DNA of 64,000 nucleotides, taken from positions 1 to 64,000 of the forward strand of contig NZ_JALJXJ010000003.1 of assembly GCF_024170005.1 (NCBI RefSeq). Reading direction: 5' to 3'. This document shows, one piece after another, positions 26,910-35,159 of the stretch (position 1 is its first letter; the number at the start of each line of letters is the position of its first letter). Origin of the DNA: Azospirillum lipoferum. Lineage in GTDB: Bacteria > Pseudomonadota > Alphaproteobacteria > Azospirillales > Azospirillaceae. A program made the position numbers and the translations under genes. Below the pieces are notes generated by a model, which worked only from the letters and a program-made list of their open reading frames with translations, was not told where the DNA came from and ran no database searches.

Positions 26910-27107
26910 ATGGCCAAACTGATGACCGAGCAGCGCTTCGCCAGCCCGGACGACGTCTATCAACTGCTGATCGACAGTCACCGCGACCTGACCCCCGACC
27001 AGAGCACCCGCCTGAACGCCAAGCTGATCCTGCTGCTCGCCAACCATATCGGCGACGCGGAGGTGCTGGCGGAGGCGCTGCGGGCGGCGCGGCAGGGGGT
27101 GGAGTGA
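26910..27107 (+). CDS. mhaB: Small coupling protein (MhaB-like, DUF2783-type)
   Basis: A 65-residue protein with the pattern DDVYQLLIDSHRDLTPDQS then NAKLILLLANHIGDAEVL, which is the DUF2783 type. MhaB of P. putida U is 6.3 kDa and is essential for coupling NADH oxidation to hydroxylation. The gene starts 27 bases after mhaA, with a GGAG ribosome site. The product is too short for most automatic predictors and easily missed. The assignment is from position, size and pattern. Confidence 0.78.
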   Translation: MAKLMTEQRFASPDDVYQLLIDSHRDLTPDQSTRLNAKLILLLANHIGDAEVLAEALRAARQGVE

Positions 27108-27198
27108 GGAGGGCGCCAGCCCCTCCCCCGCTGACGCCAAGCCCAGGATGGCGTACAAAGGCGCAGAGCCCTTCCCTTCGTGGAGACTGCGCCAGACC

Positions 27199-28602
27199 AT
27201 GACTCCCGCCAAGCCCCTGCGCCGCCTGTTCGCCCTGCTCTTCCTGCTGCTGAACTGCGGCCCCGCCCTGGCCGAAGGTCTGACGCAGACGGCGCTGTCG
27301 ATCCCCACCCGCTTCCCCGACGGCAGTTCCGCCACGCTGGAGGCGATGGTGCTGCGGCCGGACGGTCCCGGTCCCTACCCCATCGCCATCCTCAGCCATG
27401 GCGCGCCGCGCAACCCGGCGGACCGGGCGCAGATGACGCCGCTGCGCTACCTGCCGGAAGCCCGCGAGTTCGCCCGGCGCGGCTGGGCGGTGGTGGCGGT
27501 GATGCGGCGCGGCTATGGCGGGTCGGACGGCCCCTACAGCGAGTCGACCGGTCCCTGCAACAACCCCGACTACATGCAGTCCGCCCGCCAGAGCAGCGAA
27601 GACCTGCGTCAGGCCATCCGCTATGTCGCGGCCCAGCCCTTCGCCGACGCCAGCCGCATCCTGGCGGTCGGCGTGTCGGCCGGCGGGCTCGCCAGCATCG
27701 CACTCAGCGCCGATCCGCCGCCGGGGCTGAAGGCGGTCATCAGCTTCGCCGGCGGCCGCGGTTCGGTCGCCGACAACCAGGTCTGTGTGGAGGACCGGCT
27801 GGTCGGGGCCTTCGGCACGATGGGCCGCAGTTCCCGCGTCCCCACCCTGTGGATCTATTCCGAGAACGACCTGTTCTTCGGCCCCGACCTCGCCCGGCGC
27901 ATGTGGGGGGCCTTCACCCAGTCGGGCGGGCGGGCGGAGTTCATCGCCGCCCCGCCCAACGGCAAGGACGGGCATGGCTTCTTCGGCGCCGCCATCCCGC
28001 AATGGACGCCGATGGTCGACGGCTTCCTGGCGAAGAACGGGCTGGTCCCGCGCGGCACGCCGATAACGGTATCGCTCCCGGCACTGCCCCCACCGCCGGA
28101 ACTGCCGGCCGCCAGCCGGGCGAAGTTCCCCGCCTATGTCGAGGCCGGCGGCAACAAGGCCTTCGCCGTGTCGCCCGACGGCGCCTATGGCTGGAAGTCC
28201 GGCATGCGCAGCCTGGACGAGGCGCAGAAAGGCGCGCTGGAAAACTGCATGTCGCACAGCCAGAAGGGCTGCCGCATCGCCTATCTCAACGACCGGCCGG
28301 CGGGTGCCGGCGCCGATATGGCGGCTGCGGCACCGATGGCACCCGCAGCACAGGGTCCGCGCAGCACGCATGTCCGCCTGGAACCGCCGCCGGAACTGTC
28401 GGCCGCCGGGCGCGACAAGTTCGACGCCTATGTCTCGGCGGGGGGACGCAAGGCCTTCGCCGTGTCGCAGGACGGCGCCTTCGGCTGGAAGTCCGGCATG
28501 CCCAGCGAGGACGCCGCCCGCCGCGGCGCGCTCGACAATTGCGCCAAATTCACCCGCCACACCTGCTATGTCGTGATCGTCGACGACCAGCCGCTACGGT
28601 GA
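27199..28602 (+). CDS. Secreted alpha/beta hydrolase (dienelactone-hydrolase-like) with duplicated C-terminal domain
   Basis: A 467-residue protein with a signal peptide (about 1-26). The hydrolase domain (about 30-290) has the nucleophile elbow GVSAGG (Ser about 166), a possible acid in SENDLFFGPD and the catalytic His in DGHGFFGA. Two copies of a 70-residue module follow, beginning PPPELPAASRAKF and PPPELSAAGRDKF; each has GG-x-KAFAVS-x-DGA-x-GWKSGM and a Cys pair. The module resembles DUF4189 (an inference). It is periplasmic or secreted. It follows mhaAB but is separated by 91 bases and may be independent. Substrate unknown. Confidence 0.72.
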   Translation: MTPAKPLRRLFALLFLLLNCGPALAEGLTQTALSIPTRFPDGSSATLEAMVLRPDGPGPYPIAILSHGAPRNPADRAQMTPLRYLPEAREFARRGWAVVAVMRRGYGGSDGPYSESTGPCNNPDYMQSARQSSEDLRQAIRYVAAQPFADASRILAVGVSAGGLASIALSADPPPGLKAVISFAGGRGSVADNQVCVEDRLVGAFGTMGRSSRVPTLWIYSENDLFFGPDLARRMWGAFTQSGGRAEFIAAPPNGKDGHGFFGAAIPQWTPMVDGFLAKNGLVPRGTPITVSLPALPPPPELPAASRAKFPAYVEAGGNKAFAVSPDGAYGWKSGMRSLDEAQKGALENCMSHSQKGCRIAYLNDRPAGAGADMAAAAPMAPAAQGPRSTHVRLEPPPELSAAGRDKFDAYVSAGGRKAFAVSQDGAFGWKSGMPSEDAARRGALDNCAKFTRHTCYVVIVDDQPLR

Positions 28603-28627
28603 GCGTGGCGTCCCACGACCATAAATG

Positions 28628-28663
28628 AAAAGGGCCCGTCCGACATCCCGGACGGGCCCTTTT
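28628..28663. terminator. Bidirectional rho-independent terminator
   Basis: AAAAGGGCCCGTCC (28628-28641) pairs with GGACGGGCCCTTTT (28650-28663) over an 8-base loop, with A/T runs at both ends. It sits between the hydrolase gene (forward) and infC (reverse) and can stop both. Confidence 0.9.
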
Positions 28664-28680
28664 CGCAACGTCACCACGCT

Positions 28681-29217
28681 TCAGCGCGGAGCCAGCACCA
28701 TGACCATCTGACGGCCTTCGAGTTTCGGCATCTGCTCGACCTTCGCCAGCGCCTCCAGCTCGTCCCGGACGCGGACCAGCACATTCATACCCAGATCCTG
28801 GTGCGCCATTTCACGGCCGCGGAAGCGCAGGGTCACCTTGACCTTGTCGCCCTCCTCAAGGAAACGGCGCGCCGAGCGCATCTTCACGTCATAGTCGTTG
28901 TCATCGATATTCGGCCGGAGCTTGATCTCCTTGACCTCGATGATCTTCTGCTTCTTGCGGGCCTCGTTCGCCTTCTTCTGCGCCTCGTACTTGAACTTGC
29001 CATAGTCGAGGATTTTGCAGACGGGCGGTTCCGCCTGGGGAGCGATCTCGACCAGATCGAGACCGGCATCCTCAGCGGCCAGCAGTGCATCGCGCAACGA
29101 CACCACCCCGATCATCTCACCGTCGGCACCGACGAGACGAACGGAACGAGCCGAGATCTCCCGGTTAACCCGCGGTCCATCGCGGGTCGGGGCGGCTTCG
29201 GACGGGATCCTGGCTAT
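28681..29217 (-). CDS. infC: Translation initiation factor IF-3, probable ATA start
   Basis: IF-3 of 178-179 residues. The N-terminal domain is about 5-80 ([29 protein letters not shown]) and the C-terminal domain is about 85-175 ([17 protein letters not shown]). I place the start at ATA (29217), because SD-like GGAGAA lies 6 bases upstream and the product then reads [14 protein letters not shown] as in relatives; a GTG at 29244 has no ribosome site. infC in E. coli uses AUU so that IF-3 can repress itself. It is downstream of thrS on the same strand; the rpmI-rplT genes usually next are absent. Confidence 0.85.
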   Translation of the reverse strand: MARIPSEAAPTRDGPRVNREISARSVRLVGADGEMIGVVSLRDALLAAEDAGLDLVEIAPQAEPPVCKILDYGKFKYEAQKKANEARKKQKIIEVKEIKLRPNIDDNDYDVKMRSARRFLEEGDKVKVTLRFRGREMAHQDLGMNVLVRVRDELEALAKVEQMPKLEGRQMVMVLAPR

Positions 29218-29231
29218 GGACGCTTCTCCAT
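29214..29231 (-). promoter_or_regulatory. Mini-ORF overlapping the infC ATA start
   Basis: ATG-GAG-AAG-CGT-CCA-TAG runs through the ribosome site of infC, and its TAG overlaps ATA (ATAG). It encodes five residues. It could couple initiation at ATA to termination of the small frame. Confidence 0.35.
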
Positions 29232-29291
29232 GGTCTGAAACCACGCGGAAGCCGGCCGTCCAGAGGAAGGCCGGCGGCGTCGCGCGGTCGG

Positions 29292-31256
29292 TTAAAACGG
29301 CGAATCGGTCGCGACCTCGCCCGCCGGCGATTTCGCTTCCTCAACCAGTTTAGTCACCGCCGCGTCGAGGGCAAGAATTTCCTGATCCTTGCCGCCCAGC
29401 ACGCGGAGCGCGACCGTCCGCTCTTCCGCCTCGCGCTTTCCGACAACCAGCATCAGAGGGACCTTCTGCAGGCTGTGCTCGCGGACCTTCAGGTTGATCT
29501 TCTCGTTGCGGGTGTCGAGTTCGACGCGCAGGCCCTTCCGCTTCAGCAGGGCAGCGACCTCCTCGGCATAGCCGTCGGCCTCGCTGGTGATGGTGGCGAC
29601 GGTGACCTGCACCGGCGACAGCCACAGCGGGAACTTGCCGGCGTAATGCTCGATCAGCATGCCGATGAAGCGTTCCATCGAGCCCAGGATGGCGCGGTGC
29701 AGCATGATCGGCCGGTGGCGGGCGCCATCCTCGCCGATATAGCTGGCATCGAGCCGCTCCGGCAGGTTCGGGTCGTACTGCAAGGTGCCGCACTGCCAGG
29801 TGCGGCCGATGGCGTCGGTCAGGTGGAACTCCACCTTCGGACCGTAGAAGGCGCCTTCGCCCGGCAACTCCTCATACTCCAGCCCGGCGTCGCGCAGCGC
29901 CTGGGCCAGCGCCCCCTCGGCCCGGTCCCACAGCTCGTCAGCGCCGGTGCGAACGTCCGGACGCAGCGCCAGCTTGACCGAGATCTTGTCGAAGCCCAGG
30001 TCCTTGTAGACGCCGAGCTGCAACTTGAAATACTCGGCCGCCTCGCTCTGCACCTGATCCTCGGTGCAGAAGATGTGGGCGTCGTCCTGGGTAAAGGCGC
30101 GGACACGCATGATGCCGTGCAGGGCACCCGACGGCTCGTTGCGGTGGCAGGCGCCGAATTCCGCCATGCGGATCGGCAGGTCGCGGTAGGAACGCAGGCC
30201 GTGGCGGAAGATCTGGACATGGCCGGGGCAGTTCATCGGCTTGATGCCCAGCAGCTTCTCGCCGCCGTCGGCCTCCACCTTGAACATGTTGTCGCCATAC
30301 ATGTCCCAGTGGCCAGACGCCTTGAACAGCGAGCTGTCGATCAGCTGCGGCGTCTTGACCTCGACGTATCCCGCGCCCTTCAGCTTGGTGCGGATGTAGT
30401 TTTCCAGCGTCCGGTAGAGCGTCCAGCCCTTCGGATGCCAGAAGACCGAGCCGACCGCCTCCTCCTGCACATGGAACAGGTCCAGTTCCTTGCCCAGTTT
30501 GCGGTGGTCGCGCTTCTCCGCCTCCTCGATCTGGTGCAGATAGGCCTTCAGCTCCTTCTCGTCGCGCCAGGCGGTGCCGTAGATGCGCTGGAGCATCGGG
30601 TTGCGGCTGTCGCCGCGCCAATAGGCGCCGGCCACCTTCATCAGCTTGAAGCCCTGGCCGACCTTGCCGGTGGTCATGGCGTGCGGGCCGCGGCACAGAT
30701 CCAGCCAGTCGCCCTGGCGGTAGATCGACACCGGCTCGCCCTGCGGGATCGCCTCGATCAGTTCGGCCTTGTAATGCTCGCCGAGCTTCTTGAAATAGGC
30801 GACCGCCTCGTCGCGATCCCACACCTCGCGCACGATCGGGATGTCGGCCCCGACGATCTCGCGCATCTTCGCCTCGATCTTCTCCAGATCCTCGGGCGTG
30901 AACGGCTCGTCGCGCGCGAAGTCATAGTAGAAGCCGGTGGCGATCGACGGGCCGATCGTGACCTGCGTGCCGGGATAGAGCTTCTGCACCGCGTCGGCCA
31001 GCACATGGGCGGCGTCGTGGCGGATGACATCGAGGGCGTCGGCGTGGTTGCGCGTAACGATCTCGATCTTGGCGTTGGTAGTGACGGTGGTGGTAAGGTC
31101 CTTCACCGTGCCGTCGATCTTGACGGCAAGCGCATCTTTGGCCAGGCGCGAACCGATGGACTGGGCAATCTCAAGCCCCGTCACCGGCCGGTCGAACTCC
31201 CGCACGCTGCCGTCGGGCAGCGTGATGGCGATGTTGGACGTCACCGAAGTCACCAT
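29292..31256 (-). CDS. thrS: Threonyl-tRNA synthetase
   Basis: The 654-residue class II synthetase has an N-terminal TGS domain (about 5-70), an editing domain (about 75-230, with [11 protein letters not shown]), the catalytic core (about 270-535, with [12 protein letters not shown] and a C-x-H zinc site), and an anticodon-binding domain (about 540-640, [19 protein letters not shown]). It charges tRNA-Thr in the cytoplasm. It precedes infC by 75 bases, the order of many bacteria. Length agrees with the family (about 640). Confidence 0.97.
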   Translation of the reverse strand: MVTSVTSNIAITLPDGSVREFDRPVTGLEIAQSIGSRLAKDALAVKIDGTVKDLTTTVTTNAKIEIVTRNHADALDVIRHDAAHVLADAVQKLYPGTQVTIGPSIATGFYYDFARDEPFTPEDLEKIEAKMREIVGADIPIVREVWDRDEAVAYFKKLGEHYKAELIEAIPQGEPVSIYRQGDWLDLCRGPHAMTTGKVGQGFKLMKVAGAYWRGDSRNPMLQRIYGTAWRDEKELKAYLHQIEEAEKRDHRKLGKELDLFHVQEEAVGSVFWHPKGWTLYRTLENYIRTKLKGAGYVEVKTPQLIDSSLFKASGHWDMYGDNMFKVEADGGEKLLGIKPMNCPGHVQIFRHGLRSYRDLPIRMAEFGACHRNEPSGALHGIMRVRAFTQDDAHIFCTEDQVQSEAAEYFKLQLGVYKDLGFDKISVKLALRPDVRTGADELWDRAEGALAQALRDAGLEYEELPGEGAFYGPKVEFHLTDAIGRTWQCGTLQYDPNLPERLDASYIGEDGARHRPIMLHRAILGSMERFIGMLIEHYAGKFPLWLSPVQVTVATITSEADGYAEEVAALLKRKGLRVELDTRNEKINLKVREHSLQKVPLMLVVGKREAEERTVALRVLGGKDQEILALDAAVTKLVEEAKSPAGEVATDSPF

Positions 31257-31419
31257 TTACTAGTGTTGGTCTCACCCGCATCGGGTGCCCGGACTTGGCC
31301 GGGAACGCGAAATTTCCATCGCCGCGTGGGGGAATGTCAAGCGCGGCTGCGGAAATCAAGGGTGTGGACAGGCCAACGCTGCATTGTCGCCACAACCCGG
31401 CATCGGTCCCGGCTTACCC

Positions 31420-32664
31420 TCACTCCGGCTTCCGGCTCAGCCGCGGTTCGCCGAACAGGTAGCCCTGGCCGAAGTCGAAGCCGGTGTCGAGCACGTCGAC
31501 CAGCTGGTTCTCCGTCTCGATCTTCTCAACGATCAGGTCGATGCCCTCGGCGGCACAGCGGCGGCGCAGTTCCCGGACACGCTCGGCATTGGCGGAATCC
31601 AGCACCAGGGCGCGGTCCAGCTTGATGCAGCGGAACTCGTGGCGCAGCAACCGGTCCAGGTCGATGGCGAGGTCGGTCACCTGATCCATCGAGAAGCGGA
31701 AGCCCAGCCGCGCCAACTGCGACAGGATGCCCATCGTCACGGCTCCGCCGGCGCGCAGGTCGTGCTGGCTCAGCTCGAACAGCAGCTTGGGCACCAGGGC
31801 ATGGTTCTGCGCCATCATGTTCAGGAAGTGGCGCATGAATTCCGCATCGGCCAGCGTCGCGGCGGAGATGTTGGCGAAGAAGCCGATGGCATGCTGGCGC
31901 CGCTCCGTCTCACGGATCAGCTGAACGCAGCGGACCAGCAGCAGATTGTCGATGGTGGAGATCAGCCCCTCGCGCCCGGCGATGTCGAGATACCGGTCGG
32001 GCATGATCTGCTGCCCGTCGGCGGCCCGCACGCGCGAGAACACCTCGTAGAAGCGATGCTTGCGCTGGGGCAGGCTGACGATGGGCTGGAGATAGACGTC
32101 GATGCGGTCGGCCTTCAGCGCGTCGCGCACCGCCTCCAGCACCGCGGCGTCATCCATCGGCGGCGCCACGGGCGCGGCGGACGGCGTGGGACGACGCTCC
32201 GCACTGGCGGCCGGCGGACGCGGGGCGCGGCGTTCGGTCAGGCGGGAGACCAAAGATTGTAGAAGCTTCACCTCCTGCATCACCGCATCGTAGCGGACAG
32301 CGCCGTCGGGCTGGGCGCCGGGATCGGCCGCAAGCCGCTGCTCCAGCAGATGGGCCAGTTCCTCCACCCGGTCGTTCAGGCGGGCGATGCGGCGGGCGGC
32401 CTTGCGCTCGCGCTCCAGCCGCGTCACCACCTCATGGACCAGCGCCCCGCCCAGCACCACCAGCGCGCCGGCCAGCCACGCCACCAGCGGATCGGCCTCC
32501 GGACGCAGCGCCCACAGCGCCGCACCGGCCGAAACCCCGGCGATCAGATAGGCCAGCGCATAGACGAGGTGCGTCAGCAGGGTCATCGCAGGAACCGGGG
32601 TGATGGGAACGGCCGCGGTGGAAACGGCGGTTCCGAGGCGAAGATCGGCGGTCAGAGCCTTCAC
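31420..32664 (-). CDS. Membrane protein with degenerate EAL domain (TipF-like)
   Basis: A 414-residue protein from GTG 32664 (GGAGG 10 bases before); the Met at 32586 is a possible alternative. It has two hydrophobic segments (about 30-75), a helical coiled-coil stretch (about 78-125), a Pro-rich linker and an EAL domain (about 165-405). The EAL signature reads E-V-F (YEVFSRVR), and the D-D pair is M-D-Q, so phosphodiesterase activity is doubtful. The architecture (two TM, coil, degenerate EAL) matches TipF of Caulobacter, a c-di-GMP receptor in flagellar assembly (inference). Confidence 0.7.
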   Translation of the reverse strand: MKALTADLRLGTAVSTAAVPITPVPAMTLLTHLVYALAYLIAGVSAGAALWALRPEADPLVAWLAGALVVLGGALVHEVVTRLERERKAARRIARLNDRVEELAHLLEQRLAADPGAQPDGAVRYDAVMQEVKLLQSLVSRLTERRAPRPPAASAERRPTPSAAPVAPPMDDAAVLEAVRDALKADRIDVYLQPIVSLPQRKHRFYEVFSRVRAADGQQIMPDRYLDIAGREGLISTIDNLLLVRCVQLIRETERRQHAIGFFANISAATLADAEFMRHFLNMMAQNHALVPKLLFELSQHDLRAGGAVTMGILSQLARLGFRFSMDQVTDLAIDLDRLLRHEFRCIKLDRALVLDSANAERVRELRRRCAAEGIDLIVEKIETENQLVDVLDTGFDFGQGYLFGEPRLSRKPE

Positions 32665-32781
32665 GGGTGCGCAGCCTCCGGCAGGAGCATGACACGGAAC
32701 CGTGGCGGGCTCCTCACTGTCGGGATGCCCGCTTGACGATCCGTTAATGCTACGCCCCTGCCTCTCGCATCCTGCGCAGCC

Positions 32782-33855
32782 TCAGCGGTGATCCGCCCCC
32801 ACCGCTTCGGCGACCGACCGGAAGCCGTCGCGGCGCAGCAGCTCAGCCAATTCGCGGCGGATGCGGTGGACCACCGCCGGCCCGGCATAGACCATCGCCG
32901 AATAGAGCTGCACCAGCGAGGCGCCGGCCCGAACCTTGGCATAGGCGTCCTCGCCCGTCGCCACGCCGCCGACGCCGACGATCGGCAGTTTGCCGCCGGT
33001 CAGTGCGTAGATCTCGCGCAGGACGGAAGTCGACGCCTCGAACAACGGTGCGCCGGACAGACCGCCGGCCTCGCTGCGCATCGCCGTCGGGATGCCGTCG
33101 GGCCGGGCGATGGTGGTGTTGGAGACGATCAGCCCGTCGATGCCGGACTCCAGCGCCACCGCGGCGATGTCGCTCTTGTCCTCCACCGTCAGGTCGGGGG
33201 CGATCTTGAGCAGCAACGGCGGATTGCGGGTCAGCCCGCAGGCGGCCCGCGCCTCCAGCACCCGTTCCAGCAGGGCGCGCAGCGGGTCGCGGCCCTGGAG
33301 CGCGCGCAGGCCCGGCGTGTTGGGGGAGGAGACGTTGACGACCAGATAGTCGGCCAGCGACGCCAGACGGCGCACACCGATCACGTAGTCGTCGGCGGCG
33401 TCCACCGTGTCCTTGTTCTTGCCCAGATTGGCTCCGACGATGCCGGACGCGCATCTGCCGCTATTGCGGCGCCGCTCCAGCCGCTGGGCGAAAGCTTCCA
33501 GCCCCTCGTTGTTGAAGCCCATGCGGTTGATGACCGCCCGCTGCTCGACCAGCCGGAACAGGCGGGGGCGCGGGTTGCCGGGCTGCGGCCGCGGGGTGAC
33601 GCTGCCGGGTTCGACGAAGCCGAACCCCAGCTTCAGCATGGCGTCGACCACCTCGGCATTCTTGTCGAAGCCGGCGGCCAGACCGACCGGATTGGTGAAG
33701 TCCAGCCCCCAGACACGGGTGTGCAGCGCCGGCTCGTCCCTGCCGCGGGCCGGCGGGACCAGCCCGGACTTCAGCGCCTTGATGGTCAGGCCATGCGCGG
33801 TCTCAGGGTCGAAGCGGAACAGCAGCGGCCCGGCAAGCGGATAGAAGTCGATCAC
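32782..33855 (-). CDS. pyrD: Dihydroorotate dehydrogenase (quinone), class 2
   Basis: A 357-residue flavoprotein with an N-terminal membrane-associating helix (about 1-40). FMN-site motifs include NPVGLAAGFDKNAE, VNVSSPNTPGLRALQ (catalytic Ser), and VGVGGVATGEDAYAKVRAGASLVQLYSAMVY. It oxidises dihydroorotate to orotate with quinone for pyrimidine synthesis. It overlaps the DUF952 gene (ATGA). It is followed by 117 bases of gap to the EAL gene. Confidence 0.95.
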   Translation of the reverse strand: MIDFYPLAGPLLFRFDPETAHGLTIKALKSGLVPPARGRDEPALHTRVWGLDFTNPVGLAAGFDKNAEVVDAMLKLGFGFVEPGSVTPRPQPGNPRPRLFRLVEQRAVINRMGFNNEGLEAFAQRLERRRNSGRCASGIVGANLGKNKDTVDAADDYVIGVRRLASLADYLVVNVSSPNTPGLRALQGRDPLRALLERVLEARAACGLTRNPPLLLKIAPDLTVEDKSDIAAVALESGIDGLIVSNTTIARPDGIPTAMRSEAGGLSGAPLFEASTSVLREIYALTGGKLPIVGVGGVATGEDAYAKVRAGASLVQLYSAMVYAGPAVVHRIRRELAELLRRDGFRSVAEAVGADHR

Positions 33856-34226
33856 GGAACGAGGTCCTGGAGGGTGAAGGGGAAGCCGGCCGGGAAGACA
33901 TGCCGCCCGTCCGGCCCCAGCGGCAGCGGATCGGCGCGCAGCACGGCATCCATCGGCAGCGGCGCATAGAGATGCGGGAACAGCTGCCCGCCGCGCGACG
34001 GCTCCCAGCGCAGCGCGTCGCCCAGCCGGTCGGCGTCCACCGTCAACAGCAGCAGGCCGTCCTGGCCGGCGCGATGCTTAGCGGCGCTCTCCACCACCTG
34101 TGCGGCGGTCGAGAAATGGATGAAGCCGTCCTGGACATCCTGGGACGAGCCGGGATAGCGGCCGGCCGGGCGGGCGGCGTCCCACTCGTCCGCGCGGCAC
34201 ATGTGGTGAATGATGCGGTCGGTCAT
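33852..34226 (-). CDS. DUF952 protein
   Basis: The 124-residue protein has the DUF952 layout: IIHHMCRADEW at the N-terminus, DGFIHFSTAAQVVESA, LLLLTVDADRL and HLYAPLPMDAVL. Members are small cytosolic proteins resembling glutathione S-transferase-like or ADP-ribosyl folds, without confirmed function. It is the upstream gene of a two-gene unit with pyrD. Confidence 0.85.
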   Translation of the reverse strand: MTDRIIHHMCRADEWDAARPAGRYPGSSQDVQDGFIHFSTAAQVVESAAKHRAGQDGLLLLTVDADRLGDALRWEPSRGGQLFPHLYAPLPMDAVLRADPLPLGPDGRHVFPAGFPFTLQDLVP

Positions 34227-34558
34227 GACGGTCGGACACTAACGTAACGCACGGCCGGCGGCCAGAGACCTCGAAGCCGCAGCCGCGCCGCGGCAGCGGC
34301 CGCTCCCGGAACGCGAGCGGCGGCACAACGCAGGATCGGCTCCCCGAATGCAATTCCGCACGCGTGGCGCGTTGCATTTTGCAAAGCACGCTCGAAACTA
34401 TTCGGCATTTTGCGGGTATTTTTGAAATTCGGCGGCGCCATGTTCCGCCGGACCAGCGGCTTTCTCCGCACAATCCCCGCGATTCCCGTGACTTGGGCTG
34501 CGGCCACCGTTTGGCACCGCTTTTGCTGTGACAGTTCCAAGTCAACGGAGGACCCGCC
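34227..34558. other. 332-base gap before the 76-residue protein gene
   Basis: AT-rich section 34370-34440 with no ORF support. It includes the inverted repeat TGACTTGG (34489-34496) / CCAAGTCA (34537-34544). It probably holds promoters of the DUF952-pyrD unit (minus) and of the small protein (plus). No RNA gene is recognised. Confidence 0.5.
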
Positions 34559-34789
34559 ATGAACGCGATTTCCATGAGCCTGATGAAGAAGACCCAGTCC
34601 CGCGACACGGATCTCGGCGGCTCCCTGGGCGCCTCGGTTACCGCCATGGGCGCGCTGTGCGAGCCGGGTCAGACCGCGGTCCCGCTGAAGCCGAGCGCCA
34701 CCATGCTGGCGTCCGGTGCGCGGGCCGGCGGCGTGTCGGTGGAGATCGCCTGGAAAATCTACCAGGCGATGATCCACCACGCCGACTGA
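34559..34789 (+). CDS. Small protein of unknown function
   Basis: A 76-residue protein with GGAGG seven bases before the ATG. The sequence has a basic start (MSLMKKTQSRD), a Gly/Ala/Ser-rich middle with one Cys, and an aromatic end (VEIAWKIYQAMIHH). No membrane segment or known family is recognised. It is the only plus-strand gene next to the phage-like block, of which it may or may not be part. Confidence 0.6.
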   Translation: MNAISMSLMKKTQSRDTDLGGSLGASVTAMGALCEPGQTAVPLKPSATMLASGARAGGVSVEIAWKIYQAMIHHAD

Positions 34790-34803
34790 AGCGGCCACAC
34801 CCC

Positions 34804-35124
34804 TCAGCGCCGTCCGCCTTCGAAGGGCATGAGGCCCGAATCGAGCTTGGTCTCGATTCGCAGCAGATGGTCGGTCAGGCGCTGCTCCACGTCCTTGAGC
34901 GTCGCGAAGGAGACATAGGTCTTCGCGACCTCCAGCTTGTATGCGGCAAGGCTCTCGCGCACCTGCGCCTGGGCCTCCTCCGCCCGGTTGCGCAGATCGT
35001 CCAGCGCGCTGTCGGCATCCTTGCGCACCCGCGCAATCAGCCAGAACAGCCCGCCCAGCGCCGGCAGCTCGACCGCGGTGATCCACCAGACGAGATCCAG
35101 GCCTCCGGTCAGGGCATCATGCAT
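34804..35124 (-). CDS. Small phage membrane protein with coiled coil
   Basis: A 106-residue protein from the ATG at 35124. A hydrophobic segment (about 10-32, LVWWITAVELPALGGLFWLIARV) is followed by a helical, charged coil (about 36-95). In T7-like genomes a holin, spanin or Rz-like protein lies next to the large terminase; this fits but is not proven. It is the last gene of the phage-like block. Confidence 0.6.
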   Translation of the reverse strand: MHDALTGGLDLVWWITAVELPALGGLFWLIARVRKDADSALDDLRNRAEEAQAQVRESLAAYKLEVAKTYVSFATLKDVEQRLTDHLLRIETKLDSGLMPFEGGRR

Positions 35125-35159
35125 CGGGGTCTCCCGTTCGTGTGGGGTGAGGAAACAAC

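Noticed and set aside
25090..28560. A 1156-residue open frame on the minus strand
   Set aside because: It runs antisense over mhaA, mhaB and the hydrolase gene, is rich in Arg/Gly/His/Gln with no domain, and is an artefact of GC-rich codon use.
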